From Xanthostigma xanthostigma (taxonomy: Eukaryota > Arthropoda > Insecta > Raphidioptera > Raphidiidae): a stretch of DNA of 64,000 nucleotides. The translations under genes were made by a program, and so were the position numbers. Numbering within the stretch: position 1 is the stretch's first letter; each line of letters opens with the position of its first letter. Shown one piece after another: positions 46,181 to 57,540 of this stretch. The notes under the pieces were generated by a model. The model saw only the letters and a list, made by a program, of their open reading frames with translations. It made no database searches and was not told the DNA's origin. Where the stretch lies: assembly GCA_963575645.1 (NCBI GenBank), contig OY754464.1, positions 45,188,192 to 45,252,191 of the forward strand. Direction: 5' to 3'.

Positions 46181-46524
46181 ATTAATATATAAAGCTGAAG
46201 AGTTTGTTTGTTTGGTTGAACGCGATAATCTCAGGAACTACTGGTTCGAATTGAATTTTTTTTTGTTGGATAGCTTATATTTATCTAGGAAGGCTATAGG
46301 CTATATAATATAATATACGACTAATAGGAGCGGAGCATCAATGAAAAATGTTGCAAAATGTAACTCAAAATTTGTCCGTCCGACAAAAACTTTTGAGCGG
46401 TAACTCCGATCATCATAAAATTTGGACACAACATTCATCTCGGTAAACTAAGATGAACGTGCGTACTCATGTCCCTCCCCCATTCGTTCTTTTGCCCCGG
46501 GTGAAACCGGACGGAACCGCTAGT
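46181..46524 (+). mobile_element. Short Helentron-like (HINE) element, copy 1
   Basis: It starts attaatatataaagctgaag and ends ccgggtgaaaccggacggaa ccgctagt. The CTAGT end preceded by a hairpin-prone GC stretch, and the absence of a TSD, match Helentron-associated non-autonomous elements. A longer copy in reverse is at 51861-52751. Confidence 0.65.
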
Positions 46525-47394
46525 ATTATTATAAAATGTTAAATTATCTGTATAATGTGTGTGCTTTTGAATTCTTTTAATAAAGTTATCCATGTTATAA
46601 GCTAGAGACAGCTCCTGTAAAAATATATTTAAAACTGAATTAATCCCACTGCATATAAAAACGCACCGGTTGTAATGGAAAAGTTTTCAACCCAGAATTA
46701 AAAATTCTATTAGAAAATTTTTCTATTCAGTAGAATTAGATTTATATGTAGAGTGTTTCGTAATTGTTGCGAAAGATTTCAGGGGATCATTTCTTAGAAT
46801 TTAGATCATAAATACGTGTCCGGAAATGATTATTTGCTGAGCTATAGCCCTTATTCTCGCTATAGAAGTTTCACTTCAAAATATTGTAACAAAAGATATC
46901 AAAGAAAAGTATTTATTTTCTGCACTAGTAGTACCTAACTAATAAAACCATTAAAAATCATTTTCTATTAACAATAATCTCAATAATTGAATATACTATA
47001 ACTGAAGCAACGGTTGTCGCCCAGTTCCCGTTTCAGCCACCATGAACGTAATCTGTCAACTACATTTTCCCTCTGTGCACATGATCAATAGTTGGTCAAT
47101 AGTCTATTGCACGGTCGTCTACAGTCTTTTGCCTACACGATCGTGATTAGTAGTATTTAATAATCGAACAGTAATTATTACTAGAAAGATTTTGATAATC
47201 GAATGTGAGAGTTATATACTACAATGCTTCATAGTAGACGTAAATAATAATCGTATTCTACTGTGCAATGCATTAGTATCTTGAGTGGTTAGGCACTATT
47301 GAGTGAAAATATAATTCATTTTATTTGCCTATGCATGCCAATGTAAATGATGCATTCTGCATGATTATTATAATGAATGAATTTATAGCACGCT
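46525..47394. other. Unassigned sequence between Helentron-like element and foldback
   Basis: No coding similarity was seen. A stretch at 46740-46910 has the feel of an old transposon end (gtgtttcgtaattgttgcga), but no partner end is visible. Confidence 0.35.
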
Positions 47395-47810
47395 AGCCCG
47401 TAACACTAAAACCCTATGGATCTCCGAATAGGCCAGTTCACGGATATTTGGAAAATTTAAACCCTGCTTAACAATATAGTTGGCCGGCTGGAGTAGGCCG
47501 GACAGTGAAAAAGGGGTCACTTCCGGTCACCCAAAAAAAAGGTTATCCTATGCATACCTATCCGAATAGAATATTGTTTACTTTATTTTGAAGTTTACGT
47601 TCTTAACGTGCTTATACTCGGTAGGTTGGCGGGTTCCGGTGGGCCGAAACCCTCGCCAACGGCAACTGATTTTTTGACAGACATTTTTAATTACATAAAT
47701 AGAAAGATCGCATGCAAGTTTTATAGCAAAACTACGTTTATTTTATTTTTTTACCTCATAATTAAAAAGTTATATGAATTTTAAAAATACTTTTTAACTA
47801 AATTTATTTT

Positions 47811-49679
47811 GTGTACATGTATATTATTTTATTGAATAATTCTTATAAAATGTTAAAGATAAAACATAAAACTGATATAACTGAGGCTAAGAGCAGTTTT
47901 TATAATGCGGTAGTTAATAATGACAATAAATCAAAGTATATCTGGTCAAAACTGAATAAATTTTTAAAAAGAAAAGACAACTCAAATAATGAATTAATTA
48001 TAGATTACAATGGGGAAAAAATCAGCAATTTAAATAATGTCGTCAACGTTTTCGCTAATTATTTTGATGAAGCTGTTCCAGACAAACTGAAAACTCACTT
48101 TAAGAATAATATATCAAAAAAATGTACCATCTCAAATAGTAGTCATCCATATAGTATATTTCTGTACCCCGTAAGTGATTCAGAAGTTATAAATGCTATT
48201 AGATCTTTACCTAATAAACATACGGCAGGATTTGATGATGTCCCGAGCATTGTTTTAAAAAGCTCGCTTGATCATATTGTAAACACTCTAACCTTATTAA
48301 TTAATTCAATATTTGAGTCTGCAATTTTCCCAGACATTTTAAAAATCTCGGAAATAAAACCGATTCATAAAAAAGATAGCGTTTATGAATTAAAAAATTA
48401 TAGACCGATATCAATATTATCAGTTCATTCAAAAGTTGTAGAGAAAATTTTATATAATAGACTAACAGAATTTTTTAACACTTATAATATATTAAATCCA
48501 TGTCAACATGGTTTTAGAAAGAATCATTCAACAACTACGGCGTGTTTATCGCTCAGCAATTTTGTAATGAAAAATTTGGATGAAAGCAATGTTGTAATCG
48601 GGTTGTTCTTTGACCTTAGCGCCGCTTTCGACACGGTTAATCATTCATTTCTTCTGCAGAAGCTCTATGCTATGGGCATCAGAGGTCAGACAAATGATCT
48701 TGTCAAGTCTTACCTACAAAATCGTTGCATGCAAATTAATATTAATAATGTAAAATCATCTCGGAGAGATACTAATGTTGGGGTCCCCCAGGGAAGCAAT
48801 TTGGGTCCATTACTTTTTTTATGCTATGTTAATGATTTGCCGGCTTATTTAACAGCAGGCTCTGTAATAATGTATGCGGATGATATTGCCGTGTTGATAA
48901 CGGCAAATTCAGTCAAGGAAGCTATATATAAAGTAAAAACTGTTACTGACCAATTATCTAAGTATTGTCATAAAAATCAAATAATTATCAATCTTGAAAA
49001 AACTAGCTGCGTGCAGTTCAGGATCAGAGGTCCCGTGACTGTTGGTAATTTGTTTTCTTTGAATTACAATGCTAACATACAATTAAAAGATTCGGTAAAA
49101 TTTTTAGGATTGCACATAGATGTTACATTAAAATGGATTCCACAAATTAATAACATATGTAAAAAATTAAATTATTATTATTATTTACTTAAACAAATGA
49201 AATCAGTGTATAACCGAGAAACATTACTAACTTTTTATCACGCATTTGTAGTAAATACTATCAAATATGTCATCCTAGTTTGGGGTATGTCGGGAGATAG
49301 ACACCGAATTTTTGTATTACAAAAAAAAATTTTAAGACTAATATTCAAATTAAAATTTAGAGACTCATGTCGAAATGTATTCAAAGAAAACAAGTTGCTA
49401 ACTTTTTACGGGATTTTTGCTCTTGAGCTGCTCACAGTTATGTTCTCGAAAATGTACTTTACAGAAAATAATCAAAAATCTTATAACACCCGCAACAACA
49501 ATATCACTATAAAACACAATACGACTTTTTTTGAAAAAAGTCCGTTATATATAGGTTATAAAATTTTCTATAAATTGCCTGATTCAATAAAAAACACAAA
49601 AAAATTAGAACATTTTAAATATAAATTAAAACAATATTTTTGCAACACTGTGCCTTATGATTTGAAGGATCTTTTTTAA
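47811..49679 (+). CDS. Non-LTR retrotransposon reverse transcriptase, 5'-truncated but open
   Basis: This 622-codon frame lacks the N-terminal apurinic endonuclease and starts just upstream of the RT domain, as expected of a 5'-truncated LINE copy; the first good ATG context may be that at 47850. RT blocks are in order: NYRPISILSVHSKVVEKIL, PCQHGFRKNHSTTT, FFDLSAAFDTVNH, GVPQGSNLGPLLF and YADDIAVL, with intact catalytic Asps. The C-terminal LINE region follows (KFLGLHIDVTLKW, NTIKYVILVWG). It ends at TAA 49677-49679. The 3' flank closes with an ATT-repeat tail (49736-49754), as in CR1/Jockey-group LINEs. No stop interrupts it, suggesting a fairly recent copy. Confidence 0.9.
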   Translation: MYMYIILLNNSYKMLKIKHKTDITEAKSSFYNAVVNNDNKSKYIWSKLNKFLKRKDNSNNELIIDYNGEKISNLNNVVNVFANYFDEAVPDKLKTHFKNNISKKCTISNSSHPYSIFLYPVSDSEVINAIRSLPNKHTAGFDDVPSIVLKSSLDHIVNTLTLLINSIFESAIFPDILKISEIKPIHKKDSVYELKNYRPISILSVHSKVVEKILYNRLTEFFNTYNILNPCQHGFRKNHSTTTACLSLSNFVMKNLDESNVVIGLFFDLSAAFDTVNHSFLLQKLYAMGIRGQTNDLVKSYLQNRCMQININNVKSSRRDTNVGVPQGSNLGPLLFLCYVNDLPAYLTAGSVIMYADDIAVLITANSVKEAIYKVKTVTDQLSKYCHKNQIIINLEKTSCVQFRIRGPVTVGNLFSLNYNANIQLKDSVKFLGLHIDVTLKWIPQINNICKKLNYYYYLLKQMKSVYNRETLLTFYHAFVVNTIKYVILVWGMSGDRHRIFVLQKKILRLIFKLKFRDSCRNVFKENKLLTFYGIFALELLTVMFSKMYFTENNQKSYNTRNNNITIKHNTTFFEKSPLYIGYKIFYKLPDSIKNTKKLEHFKYKLKQYFCNTVPYDLKDLF

Positions 49680-49768
49680 TATTTGATGTATTTTTTTTGA
49701 CGTTTGTATCCACATTAGTGGCATCTCAATAAAAATGATTATTATTATTATTATACATACTATCAAAC

Positions 49769-50306
49769 TAGTTATGTGTCGGATATCCGTATCCGTATCC
49801 GCGGATATCCAAGGGAGAAGAATGATCCGTATCCGTATCCGTTAGTTTTTGGCGGATCTTTTACCTTATTAATTTTCAATTCATAGATGAAATTTTATAT
49901 ATAGGTATAGGTGATTAGGTAATAATGAAAAACTGTTAAAATCCATTCAGATTATTTTTTATTTTTTAAAATCGTATTTGGCACCTTTATATTGCAAACA
50001 TTTATCGTAGTGAGTACCATACCAATAGTACATAACTCAAAGGTACTAAAAAACTATCTTTATAATGAGATATTGCACATCGATCTTTGGAAAGAGACAA
50101 TCTGTTATGAGAGTTAACTCTTAAAAAGGTCAATAACTTTTTCCACTAACAGATAGTCTCTTTCCAAAGGTCGATGTGCAATATTTACCGCCGCGTACTC
50201 TAAGAAAGTTAAGATCCGTATCCGTATCCGCGGAGCTTGAAACCAAATATCCGTATTCAGATCCGTATCCGCGGATATACATTTTTAACGATCCGGCACA
50301 TCACTA
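49769..50306. mobile_element. 538-bp hAT MITE with 8-bp TSD TATCAAAC
   Basis: The ends tagttatgtgtcgg and ccggcacatcacta are near-perfect inverted repeats with the hAT-type TAGNG start. tatcaaac flanks both sides (49761-49768, 50307-50314). Many atccgtatccg hexamer-type repeats lie near both ends and would serve as subterminal transposase sites. It landed directly after the LINE tail. Confidence 0.9.
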
Positions 50307-50893
50307 TATCAAACTAACCATGAATACAAAGCTATAAAAACATTACGCTATCATCGGAACTTAGCTAAAAAGTATTTTTAAATTCCATATACTTCACTTT
50401 TTAATTGTGAGGCTAAAAAATAAAATAAACGTAGTTTTGCTATAGGTAAAATTTGTATGTGATCTTTCCATTTATGTAAAAAAAAAATTCAATTGCTTAT
50501 TTTCAATGAAGGGCCAACCGACCACGAAACGATTTTAAATGTTAAAACCTTTCATTTAAATATCATTTCAACCTATTCGGCTATGAGGTAAGAATACCTA
50601 TTTTGCGAATCAACTTTAGACGCGGTTGGCGTGGGTTTCAGCCCACCGGAACCCGCCAACCTACCGAGTTTAAGCACGTTAAGAACGTAAACTTCAAAAT
50701 AAATTTAAAACATTCTATTCGAAGATGCACAGAATAACCGTTTTTTTGGGTGTCCGGAAGTTATCCCTTTTTCACGTTCCGGTCCATTCCAGCCTGCCAA
50801 CCACTGTATTTTTTTGTTAAGCAGGGTTTAAGTTTCTCAAATATCCGGGAACTGGCCTATTCGGAGATCCATAGGGTTTTAGTGTTACGGGCT

Positions 50894-51860
50894 GTTGGGC
50901 TATTAGCTCTTGTTTTCGATTATGAGACTTGAGAGAGTCACCTGCATGCAGTATCTCATATAACAGAGGCAGAAAAAAGAGTGAGTAATCATATTAATAC
51001 TGGAAATTGCAATCTGACAGAAATTACATGCAGTGTTTTAAAAAATACAGAAAAATGTATGCTGATTTGCAGAAAAGTTTGTCAAAAAATCTGATTTGAC
51101 AATAAGCTTAGATTGTGAGCATACATATTTCTCCATATGAAAAGTATTGTAGAGTTTTAAAGCGATGCTACTTGAAAAATAATTAATTAATCGATTGAAA
51201 CGCTGTTTTTCTTGTAGGTATACAATATACATATTTTTAGAAGCGTTTTTTATACAGTTTCCACTTCGAAACTACATTTTTTTACACATTTTGATCAAAA
51301 TTTAGCTTGAAAAGCAGCTTTTAACAATCTTTTATTTGGTTTCACCTCTCCCAGTGTCTCTTTGTCTGAAATCAAGTCTTACAAGTTAAATTTGACCCAC
51401 TTTCCGGTTTACGATTGAGCTGAAATTTTGTATACGTATGTAGTTTCGTTGACAATACAATATTATAATAACTAACTGACCGTTCCCGCTTTCACGTGGT
51501 TGCAAATCGTACTTTTAACTACTTCTCGTCACACAATGGAGTTGAAATTTTGCATATGTATGTAGTTCCGATAACAATACAACATCATGTTTAATGTTTA
51601 ATAAATGTTTAATATATAATAATGAGTTAACAGACTTCAGCCTAATAACCCACAAAGATTAAAATTTACAATAAAATATTTTTAATGATCTTAAAGATAT
51701 ATTCAAAATATCAATACTATTTTCATCAACTAAATTGCACATAAATTATAGTGCTGAATTTGCAATTCTTACTGTCTTAACCTACTAGCACGCGAATCAA
51801 ACGGTATCTGACTTAGAAATGTGGAATCATCTATCATATTATGTAGAACTTTATATAAAT
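50894..51860. mobile_element. MITE-derived and repeat-like sequence
   Basis: About 51080-51340 is a reverse, partial relative of the MITE at 7112-7520 (ttgatcaaaatttagcttga, gaaacgctgtttttctt). From 51400 to 51600 two copies of a ~110-bp block occur (gagttgaaattttgcatatg, and the similar gagctgaaattttgtatacg), which recurs near 53150. No gene was seen. Confidence 0.5.
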
Positions 51861-52751
51861 ACTAGCGGTCCCGCCCGGTTTCACCCGGGTGCAAAAGAAC
51901 GAATGGGGAAGGGAGGGACACAGTACGCACATTCATCTTAGTTTACCAAGATGAATGTTGTGTCCAAATTTTTTGCAGTTTTCGGCAGTTCCCTGCTTTG
52001 TTACTTATTTTAAACTCAAACCTCCATTTTGATGAAAATATTTACATGTATGTGTCATCTAGTGTCGAATAAATATAAATGTAAAGAGATGTACACTGCA
52101 AGCAGTATAGACAATACAACTTAACCGCCCATAGATGACTCTAAATACTTGCACGTTTTGCTAAAAAATACAATGAAAAAAGCAGTATTTATACTTTTTT
52201 TAAGTAATAAATTTCTTTTAAATCAATAATTACTTACTGTAATTAATAAAATATAATAAATATTTAATTGAAAATTATTTTCATATAGGTACCTATAGTT
52301 GTAACAGTTTTCAAATGAGCTATTAATTATAGATTTATTTAATTTTAATTAGTCGTAAATAAAATTAAAATTAAGAAGAAAGCAATGTAGAAAATAAAAA
52401 AAAATATAAATATATTCGCCCAACGTGGGGCTCGAGAGATTAAGAGTCGAATGCTCTACCGACTGAGCTAGCCGGGTTTGTGAATGTACGACGCTAATAT
52501 TAAAATATTTGGCATTTCACCTGAATAGAAGCATATGACGGACAAATTTTGAGATAGATTTTGCAACATTTTTCATTGATGCTCCGCTCCTATTGGTCGT
52601 AGCGTGATATTATATAGCCTATAGCCTTCATCGATAAATGGGCTATCCAACAAAAACATTTTTTTTTCAATCCAAACCAGTAGTTCCTGAGATAAGCGCG
52701 TTCAACCAACCAAACAAACAAATAAACAAACTCTTCAGCTTTATATATTAG
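51861..52751 (-). mobile_element. Helentron-like element, copy 2, with a SINE-like insertion
   Basis: The minus strand ends ccgggcgggaccgctagt (51861 side), and the other end is actaatatataaagctgaag. It matches copy 1 at 46181-46524 except for about 550 extra bp (roughly 51985-52535) that carry a tRNA-like head. Confidence 0.65.
52417..52477 (-). tRNA. tRNA-Lys(CTT)-derived sequence, defective; probable SINE head
   Basis: The minus strand reads cccggctagctcagtcggta then gagcattcgactcttaatct, followed directly by ctcgagccccacgttgggcg. D-arm, anticodon loop with CTT and the 3' half of the T arm are recognisable, but about a dozen bases covering the variable loop and 5' T stem are missing, so no cloverleaf can form. 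The A/B-box-like parts and its place at the start of an AT-rich insert suggest a tRNA-Lys-derived SINE. Confidence 0.7.
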
Positions 52752-52789
52752 TAAATTAGCATTATAGGTAATTTCGTCGGTTAGCTAGA

Positions 52790-53150
52790 GATCTGTAATT
52801 AAATTCTCCTAATAACATACTATGGTCATAGCCTTGACCCCATGCTTTCTAAAATACAAATATTTTAAAAACTTTCTTTGAACCTTTTCTAAATTGTAGA
52901 TAATGAACATTATAAACCGGACACCAGATTATTGAGGCATATTCTAAAAGTGGCAAAAGTAGAGTTTTAAATAATAAGGAAATAGTGTTGATATTTTGAA
53001 CATCTTATGTGTTTCTTATAATAACATCAAGTACTTTATGTGCTTTGACACTTATATTTTTTATATGCTCATTAAAGTCCAGTCTTTTGTCTAACAAAAC
53101 ACCTAAGTCTCTAGTTTCATTTTTAATAATAATTAACTGACCGATCCGGC
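52790..53150 (-). pseudogene. LINE reverse transcriptase C-terminal fragment
   Basis: The minus strand reads ETRDLGVLLDKRLDFNEHIK and VKAHKVLDVIIRNT, then a stop, then LLPLLEYASIIWCPVYNVHY. This is the conserved region after the RT domain in Jockey-group LINEs. Stops and lack of the rest mark it as a relic, distinct from the LINE at 53.4-57.5 kb. Confidence 0.72.
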
Positions 53151-53528
53151 TTTGAAATTTTGCATACGTATATAATTATATAAGCCAAATTTCAACTCAA
53201 TATTATAACTAACTGACCGGTCCTGATTTCCCCGGCTGCAAACCGTACTTTTAATAAAGCACAACTAAAAACTTAAAAATAAATAAACGAAACATTTTTT
53301 AAACAAGTTTTTATAAGTTGTTAGTAAAAAGAGCTATGAAGTTAAAAATAATTTTATTCCGATTAGAAATAAGCCGTTTTATATATAGATATAGATATAT
53401 TTATTACGCAGCAGTGACAAAACTGTGTGCCGTAAGTCAGTACAATAAATAAAATTACATTTAGTAAGAATTACATTGGAATAAAAATTTATAAAATTCA
53501 CAAGCTATGCATAGTATTAAAATTTGTA

Positions 53529-56410
53529 TTAAAATTGGTAGTCATAAAATTCAGAGATTTTATAAAATTCTTGTTGGACTAATAATTTAAAAATTTCGTT
53601 TTTGTACTTTTTAAACTGCGCTATGTTTTTGATACCAGTCGGAAGATGGTTGTAAAGCTTTTGGCAGTTGTGCTTACAGCTGTGCTCAAATAGTGAGCTG
53701 CGGTGTTTTTGAATTTTAAAGTTGTGCTTCTTTCTGGTATCATGGCAGTGTTTATCACTGTTCTCGTCAGAAAAGTACGTTGGCTTTTTCCGTACAAAAC
53801 ACAGCATTTCATAAATATACAGACACGCTAGGGTTAAAATATTTAGTCTTTTAAAAAGACCTCTACACGAATTCCTTGGGTTCACTCCGGCTAAAATACG
53901 CACTATGCGTTTTTGTATTACAAAAACCGGTTGTATATCGGTAGACCCCCAAAAAATAAGGCCATATCGAAGTAGCGAATATGTGTTACCATAGTACATC
54001 GTAAGCATGGTTTCTTGACTTACTACAGGTTTTAACTGACGCATTGTATAACATTGTCTACTTAGTTTTGTACATAAGTCAGCCTTATGTTGGTGCCACT
54101 TCAGGTGTTCATCCAGTTTCAATCCTAGAAAGGTACACATCTGATTAATTGATAGATCATAGTTCTGACATTTAACAGAATTTATGTTCGATGAGTTTCT
54201 CTGATTTCGAAATAGTACGCAATGCGTTTTTTGCTCATTTAGGATTAATTTATTCGCACTAAACCACACACTAGCCTTGGATACAAGGATAGATGCGTTC
54301 TCCTGGAGCTCTTGAGTTGTTTTTCCCTCTATGATGATGGAAGTGTCATCAGCATATGCGATAAGTTGATGAGGTGGGCAATGTTCCGTGAGATAAGTCG
54401 GTAGATCATTCATAAAAAGAATGAAGAGAAGTGGTCCAAGGATGCTTCCTTGAGGTACACCTCTCTTCAAGGTTTCGGTCTTTGATATAGCGGTGATACC
54501 TCTTGTCGAGATGGATAATTTTTGCGTGCGGTGTTTTAAGTACGAATGCAGCCATTGATGTGCAATTCCTCTTATTCCATAATAGTGCATTTTATCTAGT
54601 AGAATGTCAATGTCAAGTGCATCAAATGCACGAGACAAATCTAAAAAAATACCCATGCAAATGTTTCCACCGTCAAGCGCAGAGTGAATAAATTCTGTAA
54701 GACAGAAGGTGGTCGTTTCAATCGACTTAGAACGTTGGAAGCCATGTTGAGTTTCCTTCATTAAATTATTATTTTGCAAATAATTCGTCAGTCTGTTATG
54801 CATTACGTATTCGAATAGCTTGGAGATGGAGGTCAGCAAACTAATGGGTCGATAGTTACTAATTTCTTTGGGATCTCCCTTTTTGTATACAGGTTTTACA
54901 ATTGCCAGTTTAAGACTTTCAGGATAAATACCTTCATTAAGTGATTGATTAATTATATGCACTAAGGGCAACAGAATATTATGTATTATATGTTTTAAAA
55001 GAAAAGTTGATATCTCATCGACACCGGCGGAAGTTTTGCTTTTCAATTTTTTAACAATTGTGAGTAATTCGTTCTCAGAAACCGGCCGGAGATAGATTGA
55101 ATTCAAGATTTTATTTTGCTCACCAAAAATATTTGCCTTGGGCAAATTTGTGTGTGCAGCTAACATGTTGTCGATTATGTTTACATAATACTGATTGAAA
55201 TGATTTGCAATCTGCTGTAATGAAGGATTTTTTTTGTTTGGGATGTTTATGATAGTGAAATCAGCTGCATTTTTGTCAGATTTCTTATTCCTATTTATTA
55301 AGTTCCACATAGCTTTGTTTTTGTTTAGCTCATTGTTAAAATATTGGTCATTGAAATCCTTTTTAGCTTTCAAAATCATTTGTTTATATGTTTTCTCAAA
55401 AATGTTGTAAGCATCTTTAAAGTGGGGGTGCGTAAGTGATAATTCAAACAGTAAATTCAATTGGTTTTTTGCAGTAGTAATTTCTGGAGTGATCCACTTT
55501 TTTTGAGAAGGCTTAATTGAGACTATACTCTGTTTGACAGGAAAGCAGGCATCAAAATGGTTTAAAAGTAAGACTATGAAAGCATTGAATTTATCATTCG
55601 TTGTACATGCGGTATATACATCCGACCAATCTTGTTCCTGTAGTAGCTGGTTATATAAGTCGATATTTTGACTGCCGCAACATCGCCTAGATGAGATATA
55701 TGAATTATCTGCTTCATCATTACCAGCTATTTTTATAAGCTGCCCAGTATGATCAGATAAACACGTGTTAATTACATAAGCTTTGCATTTTATATCATTG
55801 TTTATAATTATGTTATCAATACAGGAATTTTTCTGTACTGATTTCCTTGTAGGTTCACTGATTGTGTACTTTAAGTTATATGCATTTAGAATCAAAATTA
55901 ATTCATTTTTTGCTTTGACATCCAATTTTGTCTCACCAATGAAGTCAATATTGAGATCACCGGCCAAGATAAGAATTTTTTTATCACTGTATGCTATATC
56001 AAGGATATTGTTTAATTTGTTGTAAAAGTCAACATTTATTTGATGAGGAGGTCTATAAATACAGATAACTGTGAGAGCCATTCCCATTATGTGAAAATCA
56101 GCACCCGCACACTCTAGCACATTTGGATCCGAGAGTTCATTTATGTCACCCTTTGGTTTTCCTGAAATGGCGGTTGTAGAAAAAATGGCCACTCCACCAT
56201 GAGTGTTCTTAACCGGCCTACACGATGCTGAAGTTAGACAATAATTATCTATGCTAATAGCTTCTAGCTGTTCGTACGTTTGCCAGTGCTCAGTTATGCA
56301 TAATATTTGACAATTGTCAAGGGTGTTTAGTACTACTTCGAGTTGATTTATTGCATTTGACAGACAACGAATGTTCTGATGGAATAGTTTTAAAAATTTT
56401 TTTGATCTTT
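53529..56410 (-). CDS. LINE ORF2: AP endonuclease and reverse transcriptase
   Basis: The frame is open from a TAA at about 56418 down to 53529. The first ATG (56192) lies inside the endonuclease, so the real start must be upstream, and the N-terminal part (HQNIRCLSNAINQLE, LCITEHWQTYEQLE, NTHGGVAIFST) is in the same frame without an ATG. Endonuclease blocks: ICIYRPPHQ, LAGDLNIDFIG, DNIIINNDI and CLSDHTGQLI. RT blocks: NYRPISLLTSISKLFEYV, ETQHGFQRSKS, FLDLSRAFDALD, GVPQGSILGPLLF and YADDTSII. The C-terminal region has FLGLKLDEHLKWHQH and IQKRIVRILAGV. It would nick target DNA and prime reverse transcription. The poly-A run at 56408-56416 may hold a frameshift that removed the start. Confidence 0.92.
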
Positions 56411-56488
56411 TTTTTTACAGAACTTTGTTTTGCATCACATTGCAATTGGCGTATCTGATCAGTGCCGGTGACTGATTCTTTAACAAGT

Positions 56489-57487
56489 TTAGCTTCCTTG
56501 AAAATTGGACGGTTGATTTTTCCGAAAAAAATATCTTTTCACCACTGTTCCTGCTGGCCAGAAGTCTTCATCATATAATTGCTCTTCAAGCTGTTTTCGG
56601 GCGCTTACCCTGAAACATGCGTTTACGCCTTTAGTTTCAAGTTGTTCCACCTCAAATTCTTCGTTTTCAATTTTATCAGTCAGGTAGCTTTTGATGTCTT
56701 CCACTTTTGTGCTACGCGTTATTCTTCCAAGGAATAGCCATAGTTTGGGCTCCACTGCTTTGAACGATGATGAAGCCGTTGATTTACCAATTGTGACTTT
56801 AGATATTCTTTTTCTCCTTCTGACTTCCGTATATCCATTTTCATTTTCTTCGCTCATCTTATCCACTTGTCTGTCGTAGTAGTCAAGTTGTGTCTTTTCA
56901 TTATTTTGCTCAGCTTTCCCCATCTTTAGAGTATCAGCGTAGCCTCTTGGATTGGCTGAAACAGTTTGTTTCAAATTTTTTCCCTTGTCTTCACTTTGTT
57001 CTATGATTTCTGCATTTTTGTTGTTTTCCCTTTTTTTGTTTGGTTTTACACTTTTTAAATCATGTTGATTATTAATTGTAAGAATTTCAATCTTTTCTTT
57101 TAATTCATTTATGGTCAAATCTTTTACTTTATTTTCTTCAGTTAAATCCCTGACTTTATTTAACAATATATTTAAAAGATTATTTGTTTCCTTTTGATTT
57201 TTTATTAATATGTCCAGTTTAAACTGTATATTCATGTTAACCTCTTCCATGTCATCTACTTTGTTATTCCTTTCCGCAATACACTGATCTAATTCTTCTT
57301 CGGTAGTATCACTTGAGATGAGACAATTTTCGCACTTCCATGTTTCTTTATATTTCATATCACGAAAAGTTTCTATAGGAATGCCCACACACTTTATGTG
57401 GTAAACACTTTTGCACGCATCTGTACAATACAACAGGTCATCATAGTTTCTGTTTGTTTTAATTTGACATTTACCGCATTTTGACAT
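56489..57487 (-). CDS. LINE ORF1 protein with N-terminal PHD finger
   Basis: ATG 57487 gives MSKCGKCQIKTNRNY and a C4HC3 pattern (CGKC, LYCTDAC, YHIKC, WKCENC) over the first ~55 residues, a PHD finger. Residues ~75-145 are rich in heptad-like Leu/Asn/Lys (MEEVNMNIQFKLDILIKNQK, LNKVRDLTEENKVKDL), a likely coiled coil. The C-terminal part (EPKLWLFLGRITRSTKVEDI, VNACFRVSARKQLEEQLYDE) resembles the RNA-binding-like domain of LINE ORF1s. It is about 332 residues, with no interruptions. ORF1 proteins bind LINE RNA. Confidence 0.88.
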   Translation of the reverse strand: MSKCGKCQIKTNRNYDDLLYCTDACKSVYHIKCVGIPIETFRDMKYKETWKCENCLISSDTTEEELDQCIAERNNKVDDMEEVNMNIQFKLDILIKNQKETNNLLNILLNKVRDLTEENKVKDLTINELKEKIEILTINNQHDLKSVKPNKKRENNKNAEIIEQSEDKGKNLKQTVSANPRGYADTLKMGKAEQNNEKTQLDYYDRQVDKMSEENENGYTEVRRRKRISKVTIGKSTASSSFKAVEPKLWLFLGRITRSTKVEDIKSYLTDKIENEEFEVEQLETKGVNACFRVSARKQLEEQLYDEDFWPAGTVVKRYFFRKNQPSNFQGS

Positions 57488-57540
57488 TTCCGTGTACGGG
57501 AGCACACTCCGTCATTAACGATAAGGTACGCACCACTACT

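Larger units (their letters stand above)
47395..50893. mobile_element. 3.5-kb foldback element hosting a LINE and a hAT MITE
   Basis: The left arm (47395-47805) starts agcccgtaacactaaaaccc. The right arm (about 50355-50893) ends gggttttagtgttacgggct. The arms match imperfectly throughout, including cacgttaagaacgtaaactt and its inverse, and the inner border aaaaatacttttta/taaaaagtattttt. The interior consists of the RT frame, its 3' tail and a hAT MITE, all likely later insertions. No TSD is clear. Confidence 0.75.
53380..57540 (-). mobile_element. Nearly complete non-LTR retrotransposon with PHD-finger ORF1
   Basis: Reading the minus strand: ORF1 (57487-56489), then ORF2 with endonuclease and RT (about 56400-53529), then a short 3' region ending in taataaatatatctatatct repeats near 53380-53410. 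An ORF1 with a PHD finger and this RT type are known from CR1/L2/Kiri-like LINEs. The 5' end is not fixed; ORF1 starts close to it. Confidence 0.88.

Noticed and set aside
47811-49679. Telomerase or host-domesticated RT
   Set aside because: The motif set, C-terminal region and ATT-repeat tail are those of an ordinary LINE.
52417-52477. Functional tRNA-Lys
   Set aside because: About a dozen bases of the variable loop and T stem are missing, so no cloverleaf forms.
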